In this document: positions 13,002 through 19,360 of the stretch, one piece after another | Numbering within the stretch: the stretch's first letter is position 1 | Layout: each line of letters opens with the position of its first letter | Source: CAYUWM01 sp964448395 | Lineage (GTDB): Bacteria; Chloroflexota; Dehalococcoidia; E44-bin15 | Direction: 5' to 3' | Length of the DNA stretch: 19,360 nucleotides | Assembly: GCA_964448395.1 (NCBI GenBank) | Contig: CAYUWM010000034.1 | Coordinates: 1-19,360, forward strand | The notes under the pieces: model-generated | Databases searched by the model: none | What the model saw: only the letters and a program-made list of their open reading frames with translations | What the model was told of the DNA's origin: nothing | Program-made: the position numbers and the translations under genes

Positions 13002-13925
13002 CTAGCCCTGCTGGCTGAGGTACCTCTCCGCGGACAAGGCCGCTGTAGCCCCGTCGCCGGCGGCGGTGATCGCCTGCCGAGCCGAGTGCTTGCGGATGTC
13101 GCCAGCGGCGAACACGCCGCTGACCTCGGTCTCCATCCGCTCGTTGGTGATGATGCGACCCTCTTCATCCAGGGGGATGATCCCCTTCAGGTAGCCAGTG
13201 TTGGGCTTCTGTCCCACGTATATAAACGCCGCCGCCACCTCGATGGTCGATTTCTCGTTCGTCTTAACGTTTCGCACCTCGAGGCCGGTGACCCGGTCGT
13301 CGCCGGTGATGCCGTCGACCACCGTGTCCCACATGAAATCTATCTTGTCGTTGGCCAGTGCCCGCTGCTGCGCGATCTTGGAGGCGCGCAGCTGGTCGCG
13401 GCGGTGTATCACGATCACTTTGGAGACGAATCTGGTGAGCAGCATGGCTTCCTCCACCGCCGAGTCTCCGCCGCCGATGACGGCCACGGCCTTGTCCCTG
13501 AAGAAGGCGCCGTCGCAGGTGGCGCAGTAGGAGACCCCCTTACCGGTCAGCTCCTCCTCTCTGGGTACGCCGAGCCGCTGTAGCGCCGCGCCCCCGGCTA
13601 TGATCACCGCCCGCGCCGTGTAATCGCCCTCGCCGGTCTTGATCAGCTTATCGCTCCCGCCGAGCTCGACCCCGGTCACGTCGGCGGAGACGGTCTCCAG
13701 GCCGAACTTGGTAGCCTGGCGGTGGATGCTGTCGCCGAGGTCGAAACCCGATATACCGTCGGGGAAGCCGGGGTAGTTCTCCACCAGCTCGGCGTTGGTG
13801 ATCTGCCCGCCGATCATGGCTTTCTCGACGAGCATGGTTTTCAACCCCGCCCTCGAGGTGTAGAGGCCGGCGCTCAACCCTGCCGGCCCCCCGCCGATGA
13901 TGATCACATCATAAACACTGCTCAT
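13002..13925 (-). CDS. trxB: Thioredoxin-disulfide reductase
   Basis: A 307-residue low-molecular-weight thioredoxin reductase. The FAD dinucleotide motif is GGGPAGLSAGLY (11-22), the redox-active disulfide is Cys134-Cys137 in SYCATCDGAFF, the NAD(P)H motif is GGGDSAVEEA (151-160) followed by HRRDQLRA, and the C-terminal FAD motif is VFAAGDIR. HRRxxxRA supports NADPH as donor. It is the last gene of the operon and starts 51 nt after the thioredoxin gene, with GGAG upstream. It keeps Trx reduced in the cytoplasm. Confidence 0.96.
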   Translation of the reverse strand: MSSVYDVIIIGGGPAGLSAGLYTSRAGLKTMLVEKAMIGGQITNAELVENYPGFPDGISGFDLGDSIHRQATKFGLETVSADVTGVELGGSDKLIKTGEGDYTARAVIIAGGAALQRLGVPREEELTGKGVSYCATCDGAFFRDKAVAVIGGGDSAVEEAMLLTRFVSKVIVIHRRDQLRASKIAQQRALANDKIDFMWDTVVDGITGDDRVTGLEVRNVKTNEKSTIEVAAAFIYVGQKPNTGYLKGIIPLDEEGRIITNERMETEVSGVFAAGDIRKHSARQAITAAGDGATAALSAERYLSQQG

Positions 13926-13976
13926 AGTTTGCGTCTCCGCTCCCGGCTGTATCGTAAATAGCGCTCGCCATCGATT

Positions 13977-14303
13977 CTAGGCGAGATTTTCATCCAGTGC
14001 CTTCTTCAGCTCGGGCTTGGGCCTGAAGCCGACGAGCTGGCTGACCGGCTTGCCCTCCTTGAACAGGAGCATGGTGGGTATCGCGGAGATGCCGTACTTG
14101 CTGGCGCTCTGGGGGGCCTCGTCGACGTTGAGCCGGGCTATGGTCATCTTGCCCTTGTACTCCTCTGCCAGCTCATCGAGTATCGGGGCTATGGCGCGGC
14201 AGGGGCCGCACCACGGGGCCCAGAAGTCCACCAGCACCGGCGTCTTCTGGTTTATCACCTTCTCCTCGAAGGTCCTGTCGTCTACCTCTACAGGTTTCTC
14301 CAT
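13977..14303 (-). CDS. trxA: Thioredoxin
   Basis: A 108-residue thioredoxin with the classical active site WCGPC (Cys32, Cys35) in FWAPWCGPCRAIAP, the cis-proline segment ISAIPTMLLFKEG, and VGFRPKPELKKALDENL at the end. Length is standard and there is no signal peptide. The ATG at 14303 is preceded by AAGGAG at a good distance; the gene starts 14 nt after plsX. Substrate of the downstream trxB product. Confidence 0.96.
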   Translation of the reverse strand: MEKPVEVDDRTFEEKVINQKTPVLVDFWAPWCGPCRAIAPILDELAEEYKGKMTIARLNVDEAPQSASKYGISAIPTMLLFKEGKPVSQLVGFRPKPELKKALDENLA

Positions 14304-14317
14304 GTTGCTCCTTTCCT

Positions 14318-15292
14318 TCAGCTGGTGACCGTCTTTATCGCCTCCACCACCCCCTGCTCCGCCGCTTTTCTGGCGAGGAAGACGGCGTTCATGATAGCCC
14401 TGGCCTCGCTGTGGCCGTGGGCGATGATCACGTTCCCGTTGACCCCCAGCAGGGGCGCCCCCCCGTGCTCGGCGGAGTCCAGCGTCTGGATCGCGCCTCT
14501 AAGGGTGCTCTTCAACAGGAAACCGATCAGCTTGATGTGGGGACGGCGCGTTATCGCCTCGCGCAGCGACTGCACCACCATCTCCCCCACCCCTTCGCCG
14601 GTCTTGAGCACCACATTGCCGGTGAAGCCGTCGGATACTATCACGTCCGCCGTATTTCTGGGGATGTCGTTTCCTTCCACATTCCCGATGAAGTTGAGGC
14701 TGGTGCCTTTCAACAGAGCATGGGTCTCACGGGTCAGCAGGTTCCCCTTGGAATCCTCCTCCCCGTTTGAGAGAAGGCCGATCTTGGGACGGTCGATGCC
14801 GTATAGCTTCTTCATATACACATTGCCCATCTGGGCGAACTGCACCAGGTGGGTCGGCTTGCAGTCCGCGTTGGCGCCGACGTCGAGGAGCAGCACGGAA
14901 TGCCACGGGAATACAACCAGGGCTCCCAGTGCGGGGCGCTCGACCCCCTTGATCCTCTTGAGGATGAACGAAGCGGCCGCCATCACCGCCCCGGTATTGC
15001 CCGCCGATACGAAGGCGTCGGCACGGCCTTCCTTCACCAGGTTCAAGCCCACCGCTATCGACGAGTCCCTTTTATTTCGCAGCGCCTCGCGGGGGTTCTC
15101 GCCGAGGCCGATCGCCTCGCTGGCATCGACAATATCCAGCTTGTAGTTGTGCTTCGCCAGCTCCGCCTCGATGGCATTCCGCTGGCCTACCAGCACCACC
15201 TGCACCTTCTGCTGCCGGGCGGCGGCTATGGCTCCCTGCACCACTGCCCCCGGGGCGTATTCACCACCCATGGCGTCCAGCGCTACCTTCAT
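14318..15292 (-). CDS. plsX: Phosphate acyltransferase PlsX
   Basis: A 324-residue PlsX, which converts acyl-ACP plus phosphate into acyl-phosphate for membrane phospholipid synthesis. The invariant start MKVALDAMGGEYAP, SAGNTGAVMAAA (about 117-128), LLDVGANADCKP and VSDGFTGNVVLKTGEG are all present. In many bacteria plsX sits between rpmF and fabH; here it is about 7 kb from rpmF, on the other strand, between an amidohydrolase and thioredoxin. The gap to the upstream gene is 20 nt, so it is in its operon. Confidence 0.96.
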   Translation of the reverse strand: MKVALDAMGGEYAPGAVVQGAIAAARQQKVQVVLVGQRNAIEAELAKHNYKLDIVDASEAIGLGENPREALRNKRDSSIAVGLNLVKEGRADAFVSAGNTGAVMAAASFILKRIKGVERPALGALVVFPWHSVLLLDVGANADCKPTHLVQFAQMGNVYMKKLYGIDRPKIGLLSNGEEDSKGNLLTRETHALLKGTSLNFIGNVEGNDIPRNTADVIVSDGFTGNVVLKTGEGVGEMVVQSLREAITRRPHIKLIGFLLKSTLRGAIQTLDSAEHGGAPLLGVNGNVIIAHGHSEARAIMNAVFLARKAAEQGVVEAIKTVTS

Positions 15293-15312
15293 TTCAAAAG
15301 CTCACTTCTCGC

Positions 15313-16491
15313 TTATCCGGTTGTAAGGAATTTCTGTTTAACCCGGGCCATGAGACCCGGCCTGGAGATCAGGTCCACCGTGGTCATCGCCAGCGCCTTG
15401 GCTCCGTCGAGCAGCCCGCGCATACCATCCTCCGACGCCGCGGCGTCGGCGAACTCGGGCGAGTGCACCGAGACCTGCGGCGGGGCGATGGCGACCATGG
15501 GATGGATGGTGGGCACCAGCATGCTCACGTTTCCCACGTCGCTGGAGCCGAGGGCCGCTCCCCTTGACGGGGCCAGATGGCGTCCCAGGGAATTCATGTT
15601 CTGGGAGAACGCCTCTATCAATACGGCGTTGGTGTTGAGCGGGGCGTAGTATGTGGTCCACCTGTAGTCCAGCTTGGCGCCGGTGGCCACCGATGCCGCG
15701 GTGAAGCAGTTCAGCACCTTGCCTTTCAGCTCTTCGAGGTAGCCGTCGTCCTCGGCGCGCACCAGGAAGCTGCCGGCGCTGCGGGCGGGCACGACGTTGG
15801 GCGCCTCGCCCCCGTGGGTGATGATGCCGTGGATGCGGGCACCCTCGCGGATGTGCTGGCGCAGGGCGTTTATTCCGTTGAATGCCAGGATCATCGCCTC
15901 TAGGGCGTTCACCCCTTCCTGGGGGAAGGCGGCGGCGTGGGCTGCCTTGCCGCTGAACTCGACCTCCAGCCCGATGCAGGCCAGCGCCTGGATATCGGCC
16001 ACGTCCGCCACGCTGGGGTGCACGATCATGGCGGCATCAATATCGGTGAACGCGCCGCGCTCCGCCATGATGATCTTGCCGCCGTACATCTCCTCGGCGG
16101 GGGTGCCGATGACCACAACGCTGCCGCCCCTCTCGTCCACCGCCCCCCTGACCGCCACCGCGGCGCCCACCGCAGCGGTGCAGATGATGTTGTGGCCGCA
16201 GGCGTGGCCCAGCCCGGGCAGGGCATCGTATTCCGCCAGCAGGGCGATGGCCGGCTCCCCCTCGCCGTAGGTCCCGCGGAACGCGGTATCGAGTTGGCAG
16301 ACACCCCGCTCCACCTTGAAGTCGTAGCGCTCCAGGTATTCCGTCAGCCATCCGCACGCCTGGAACTCCTGGAAGCCGATCTCGGGGTTATGGTGAATCT
16401 GCAGGCTGAGCTCAGTGAGCTCCTTGCGGCGGGAGTCCACCTCGTCGACCGCGGTCTCCTTCAGCATCTCGATGTCTAAATCGCGGCTCAT
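15313..16491 (-). CDS. M20 family amidohydrolase (AbgB / PM20D2-like)
   Basis: A 392-residue metallopeptidase-fold hydrolase. The metal-binding region LAEYDALPGLGHACGHN includes Asp89, Cys98 and His100; Glu133-Glu134 in GTPAEEMYGG are the catalytic base and a ligand; His158 follows in MIVHPS. The small dimerisation domain starts around AALACIGLEVEFSGKAAHAAA. GHACGHN rather than GHACGHD is typical of the AbgB/PM20D2 branch, which cleaves aminobenzoyl-glutamate or unusual dipeptides, so substrate may be such an amide. First gene of the plsX-trx-trxB operon. A predicted promoter puts the transcript start at about the ATG, so the message may be leaderless; no Shine-Dalgarno is seen. Confidence 0.9.
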   Translation of the reverse strand: MSRDLDIEMLKETAVDEVDSRRKELTELSLQIHHNPEIGFQEFQACGWLTEYLERYDFKVERGVCQLDTAFRGTYGEGEPAIALLAEYDALPGLGHACGHNIICTAAVGAAVAVRGAVDERGGSVVVIGTPAEEMYGGKIIMAERGAFTDIDAAMIVHPSVADVADIQALACIGLEVEFSGKAAHAAAFPQEGVNALEAMILAFNGINALRQHIREGARIHGIITHGGEAPNVVPARSAGSFLVRAEDDGYLEELKGKVLNCFTAASVATGAKLDYRWTTYYAPLNTNAVLIEAFSQNMNSLGRHLAPSRGAALGSSDVGNVSMLVPTIHPMVAIAPPQVSVHSPEFADAAASEDGMRGLLDGAKALAMTTVDLISRPGLMARVKQKFLTTG

Positions 16492-16498
16492 GGCGGTT

Positions 16499-16527
16499 AT
16501 TATAAACCTATGAAGGGAGCATTTCCA
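16499..16527 (-). promoter_or_regulatory. promoter of the amidohydrolase-plsX-trx-trxB operon
   Basis: On the minus strand TGGAAA (16522-16527; four of six) and a perfect TATAAT (16499-16504) are separated by 17 nt. The start point would be at about 16492, next to the ATG at 16491. Confidence 0.5.
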
Positions 16528-16595
16528 GTCTTTTGAAACGCCGCCTCGGCATCGTTGGAGTTAATCGATAATCGCTCGGTGACAGAGAGCGTTGA

Positions 16596-17714
16596 CTACC
16601 CCTTGAGGCTGCCCAGCCTGTTTCCGAACCGGATCAGGTCCTCCCGCAGCACCATGCCCGCCACACGCCCCTCGCTGACCACTGCCACCACGTCCAGGCC
16701 CTCCGACTCCATCCCCTCGAGGATGGTGAGGGCTTCCGTAGCGGGCGATATCGCCTTCAGCTCCTCCACCGGCGTCATCACCTGACCGGCGGTGGTTAGG
16801 TCCCACCGGTTGCGGGGCACGCCCCTGAGCTGCCCCAGCGTCAGCGTGCCCTCCACCTTGTCCCCGTCGGTGACCAGCAGCACCCGCCCCGATACGGTGC
16901 GCAGCGGCCCGTCCGCCATCTGGCTGATGGTGAGCTGCCGCGGTATGCGGGGGAAATCGGCCACCATCACGTTCTGCGCGGTGTACCCCTTGAGCGCCTC
17001 TCGTATCAGGGTCTGCTGGTAGCTGGAGCGGGCGGCGGAGTTGAGGAAGAAGCCGAGGAGTATGAGCCACAGGCCGTTCCATCCCCCCAGCAGGATGAAG
17101 ATGAGGAAGCCGCCGATGATGAACGCGAACGATACGCCGTAGCCCGCCCGGGTGGCGATACGCGACGCCCGCAGGTAGTCTCCCTTGACCTTCCACAGTA
17201 TGGCCCGCAGCACCCGCCCGCCGTCGAGGGGGAAGCCGGGTATCATGTTGAACGCGGCGAGGACGCCGTTGATGTACGCCAGCCAGAACGTCAGCCCCGC
17301 CGCATACTCGCTGAGCGGGCCCAGCAGCAGGTACAGGGTGTAGAACAGCACCCCCAGCACCAGGCTGCACAGCGGCCCGGCGATGGCCATCTTGAACTCG
17401 ATGCCGGGCTCCTGGGCCTCCCTGCCGATGTGGGCCACCCCGCCGAAGAAGAACAGGGTGATGCTCTTGATCGGTATGCCGTACCGGCGGCCCACCAGGC
17501 TGTGCGACAGCTCGTGGGCCACCACCGAGGCGAAGAACAGCAGGCTGGTGGCGATGCCCACGCCCCAGTAGGCCCCCGTGGGCCAGCCGCCGTAGCTGCC
17601 GGGGAAGATGTACATCGAGAGCATCAGGGTGATGAAGATGAAGATGAAGAACCAGCTGAAGTCCACCCGGAAGGGGATGCCGAATATCCTGCCCAGCTGT
17701 ATCGATCTGCCCAT
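16596..17714 (-). CDS. Site-2-protease-like M50 zinc metalloprotease with CBS domains
   Basis: A 372-residue membrane protease. The zinc motif is HELSH (His67, Glu68, His71) in VVAHELSHSLVGRRYG, and the third ligand is Asp162 in NMIPGFPLDGGRVLRA. Transmembrane segments surround both (about 20-40, 53-66, 85-97, 107-130, 135-160, 178-205). The C-terminal part (about 225-365) holds a CBS pair with VMTPVEELKAISPATEAL and VLREDLIRFG. Such SpoIVFB/Rip-like enzymes cut membrane-bound anti-sigma factors or other TM substrates; the CBS pair may sense nucleotides. I choose ATG 17714: the frame extends to a TTG at 17768, but this overlaps the -35 of its predicted promoter. The conserved MGRSIQLGRIFGIP start supports this. 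Confidence 0.92.
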   Translation of the reverse strand: MGRSIQLGRIFGIPFRVDFSWFFIFIFITLMLSMYIFPGSYGGWPTGAYWGVGIATSLLFFASVVAHELSHSLVGRRYGIPIKSITLFFFGGVAHIGREAQEPGIEFKMAIAGPLCSLVLGVLFYTLYLLLGPLSEYAAGLTFWLAYINGVLAAFNMIPGFPLDGGRVLRAILWKVKGDYLRASRIATRAGYGVSFAFIIGGFLIFILLGGWNGLWLILLGFFLNSAARSSYQQTLIREALKGYTAQNVMVADFPRIPRQLTISQMADGPLRTVSGRVLLVTDGDKVEGTLTLGQLRGVPRNRWDLTTAGQVMTPVEELKAISPATEALTILEGMESEGLDVVAVVSEGRVAGMVLREDLIRFGNRLGSLKG

Positions 17715-17741
17715 GGTTGAGGTTTTGCCTTCTAATTCCAC

Positions 17742-17768
17742 ATTACAGCAACGGGTGTGCAGTGTCAA
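17742..17768 (-). promoter_or_regulatory. promoter of the M50 protease gene
   Basis: On the minus strand TTGACA (17763-17768) and TGTAAT (17742-17747; five of six) are separated by a short 15-nt spacer. The upstream TTG of the reading frame lies within this -35, which argues against that start. Confidence 0.45.
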
Positions 17769-17789
17769 TTGTGCCGTATTTAGCTACGA

Positions 17790-17818
17790 TTGACATAAGT
17801 TCGTCCCGGTGGTATAAT
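17790..17818 (+). promoter_or_regulatory. perfect-consensus sigma70-type promoter of the secreted repeat protein
   Basis: TTGACA (17790-17795), 17 nt, TATAAT (17813-17818), with no mismatch. It implies strong constitutive transcription from about 17825, giving a leader of about 23 nt with AAGGGG as the Shine-Dalgarno. Confidence 0.85.
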
Positions 17819-17847
17819 CAGCCTACCCCGAAAAGGGGCGATGCAGG

Positions 17848-19360
17848 ATGATGAAAGGCAGAGCGATGCGCAGACTGGCGTTGGGGCTGGCGACCGTTGC
17901 GCTGGCGGTGGCGGCGGTGCCGACGGATGTTGCAGCCGCCACAGTTGAAACGCCGGGCGTCATTGGTCCGGGCGATGGCGTGAGGCAGCTTATACAGGAG
18001 TTTGTGGATACGTCCGGCGGTGATGTAACCGCTGAGGAGATAGTGACGTTCCTAAACGGGCTTGATGAAAGGCCGTCGGGGAGCAGCACCATCACCTACG
18101 GCTCGGAGCACGTGTTCAACCCTGCCAAAACAGTTTTCATTTCAGCCGCCGGCCTCTCAGATACCAAGTTTGTAGTAGCATACAGTGATTGGGGCAACTC
18201 CGATCGCGGCACGGCGGTAATCGGCACTGTCTCCGGCGCCGCTATCTCCTACGGCTCTGGGTACGTGTTCAACACGGCAGGAACCTATTACATTTCAGTC
18301 GCCGCCCTCTCCAGCAGTAAGTTCGTGGTAGCATACGAGGATTTTGGCAGCTCCGGTTACGGCACGGCGGTAATCGGGGATGTGTCCGGCACCACCATCA
18401 CCTACGGCTCGGAGTACGTGTTCAACACGGCCGTAACAAGTGACATTTCAGTCGCCGCCCTCTCCAGCAGTAGGTTCGTGGTGGCATACGATGATGGGGC
18501 GCGTATAGGGGATGTATCCGGCAGCACCATCACCTACGGCTCGGAGTATGTGTTCAACTCGGGCATTACTAGCTATATTTCAGCCGCCGCCCTCTCCAGC
18601 ACCAAGTTCGCGGTGGCATACAGTGATTGGGGCGGCTCCGGTTACGGAACGGCGGTAATCGGCACTGTCTCCGGCACCACCATCACCTACGGCTCGGAAT
18701 ACGTGTTCAACACGGCAGCAACCGATGACATTTCAGTTGCCGCCCTCTCCAGCAGTCAGTTCGTGGTGGCGTACAGTGATGGGGGCAACTCATATCGAGG
18801 CACGGCGTGTATCGGGGCTGTGTCCGGCAGAGCTATCACCTACGGCTCGGAGTACGTGTTCAACACGGCAGGAACCTATTACACTTCAGCCGCCGCCCTC
18901 TCCAGCAGCAAGTTCGTGGTGGCATACGATGATGGGGGCAACTTAAATCGAGGCACGGCTCGCATAGGGGCTGTATCCGGCAGCGCCATCACCTACGGCT
19001 CAGAGCACGTGTTCAAGTGGCAAGAAACCCATTACATTTCAGCCGTCGCCTTATCTGATACGAAGTTCGTGGTGGCATGCAGTGATGCGGGCAACTCCTG
19101 GTACGGCACGGCGCGTATAGGGGATTACACGCTTGATCCAACGCCAACGCCTACGGCGTCGGCAACTGCCACCGCTACCGCTACCGCTACACTAACGACT
19201 ACCGCCACGCCTACAGCCACATGCACCGGCATATGTCCCACGGCAACGCCCAGCCCGTCGCCTACGCCAACAACACCCACTCCCACTCCCACCGCCACAG
19301 TCGAAGTGTGGATAGACTTCCCCGACGCGCCGGGGATGAACGTGACGCTGGAGACCTACT
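17848..19360 (+). CDS. Secreted protein with seven tandem ~51-residue repeats and Thr/Pro linker (partial, C-terminus beyond window)
   Basis: An open frame of 504 codons running off the window. The start at 17848 (or ATG 17851) follows AAGGGG. Residues 1-31 are a signal peptide: basic MMKGRAMRR, hydrophobic core LALGLATVALAVAAV, cleavage near AAA. About residues 78-425 are seven repeats, each roughly ITYGSEYVFNTA...ISxAALSSSKFVVAY then D.G.S..GTAxIGxVSG. Seven blades of this size would suit a beta-propeller, though this is inference. A Thr/Pro-rich linker (about 430-485) with two cysteines follows, then a new domain (VEVWIDFPDAPGMNVTLETY). Such linkers are common in Chloroflexota surface and carbohydrate-related proteins. 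No enzyme motif is seen; a surface adhesin or carbohydrate-binding role is possible. I do not recognise a named family. Confidence 0.85.
   Translation, partial: MMKGRAMRRLALGLATVALAVAAVPTDVAAATVETPGVIGPGDGVRQLIQEFVDTSGGDVTAEEIVTFLNGLDERPSGSSTITYGSEHVFNPAKTVFISAAGLSDTKFVVAYSDWGNSDRGTAVIGTVSGAAISYGSGYVFNTAGTYYISVAALSSSKFVVAYEDFGSSGYGTAVIGDVSGTTITYGSEYVFNTAVTSDISVAALSSSRFVVAYDDGARIGDVSGSTITYGSEYVFNSGITSYISAAALSSTKFAVAYSDWGGSGYGTAVIGTVSGTTITYGSEYVFNTAATDDISVAALSSSQFVVAYSDGGNSYRGTACIGAVSGRAITYGSEYVFNTAGTYYTSAAALSSSKFVVAYDDGGNLNRGTARIGAVSGSAITYGSEHVFKWQETHYISAVALSDTKFVVACSDAGNSWYGTARIGDYTLDPTPTPTASATATATATATLTTTATPTATCTGICPTATPSPSPTPTTPTPTPTATVEVWIDFPDAPGMNVTLETY
18079..19128 (+). repeat. seven tandem coding repeats, 153-bp period (one unit 132 bp)
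   Basis: The ITYGS (or ISYGS) codons start at 18091, 18244, 18397, 18529, 18682, 18835 and 18988. Intervals are 153 nt except 132 nt between the third and fourth, where seven codons are missing. Nucleotide identity between units is high in the ACCTACGGCTCGGAGTA and CTCTCCAGCAG stretches, which shows recent duplication. Confidence 0.9.
19135..19305 (+). repeat. Thr/Pro/Ala-rich low-complexity linker
   Basis: Codons ACG/ACC/ACT/ACA, CCT/CCC and GCC/GCT alternate, encoding PTPTPT-type and TATATA-type runs. Probably a flexible, perhaps O-glycosylated stalk between the repeat domain and the next domain. Confidence 0.85.

Noticed and set aside
14325..15146. 273-codon plus-strand frame over plsX
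   Set aside because: Antisense shadow typical of GC-rich DNA; plsX motifs are complete on the minus strand.
17715..17768. N-terminal extension of the M50 protease from TTG 17768
   Set aside because: The extension lies on the predicted -35 and -10 of its own promoter, and the family-like start is at 17714.
18079..19128. Direct repeats as an insertion or assembly duplication
   Set aside because: The frame is open through all units and they differ at many positions, so they are coding repeats of one protein.

Overview
The window looks like a chromosome segment of a strictly anaerobic bacterium, most likely from the Chloroflexota (Dehalococcoidia-like lineages). The reasons are moderate GC richness, many TTG/GTG starts, a ferredoxin-fused electron-transfer flavoprotein beside an acyl-CoA dehydrogenase, an isopropylmalate/homocitrate-synthase-like enzyme of the kind that serves as Re-citrate synthase in Dehalococcoides, and a secreted repeat protein with a Thr/Pro linker. 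The phylum is inferred; there is no rRNA or other definitive marker in the window.

Layout. 1-2540 (+): a VOC/glyoxalase-fold protein with its own promoter, then a winged-helix/Fe-S protein with an unusual Cys cluster and a class I methyltransferase. 2576-6123 (-): two transcription units read leftward. The first to be transcribed is the Re-citrate-synthase candidate, trmO and a MagIII-like DNA glycosylase, with overlapping coding ends. Beyond it are a Fur-family repressor and a six-TM membrane protein rich in His/Cys/Asp, with a palindromic operator over the fur promoter. 6196-8690 (+): a consensus promoter leads into yceD(DUF177)-rpmF-fabD, then nusB and acpP; this is a shuffled version of the classical rpmF-plsX-fabH-fabD-fabG-acpP fatty-acid cluster. 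9155-12967 (+): acyl-CoA dehydrogenase, etfB and a ferredoxin-domain etfA, probably an electron-bifurcating or ferredoxin-linked acyl-CoA dehydrogenase complex.

The etfB-etfA junction is interrupted by about 690 bp holding a small GIY-YIG nuclease gene framed by hairpin repeats. A ~90 bp block occurs on both sides of the gene at an exact 403 bp offset. Two hairpin types have different stems but share one loop, read on opposite strands, and one hairpin encodes the C-terminus and stop codon of the nuclease. This is the strongest candidate for an under-described system in the window: a REP-like repeat family associated with a GIY-YIG protein.

13002-16491 (-): an M20 amidodipeptidase-like hydrolase, plsX, thioredoxin and thioredoxin reductase in one probable operon. 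16596-17714 (-): a site-2-protease-like M50 metalloprotease with C-terminal CBS domains. 17848 to the window end (+): a secreted protein with a near-ideal sigma70 promoter and seven tandem ~51-residue repeats, suggestive of a seven-bladed beta-propeller, followed by a Thr/Pro linker; it is cut by the window edge. I saw no tRNA, rRNA or CRISPR array.
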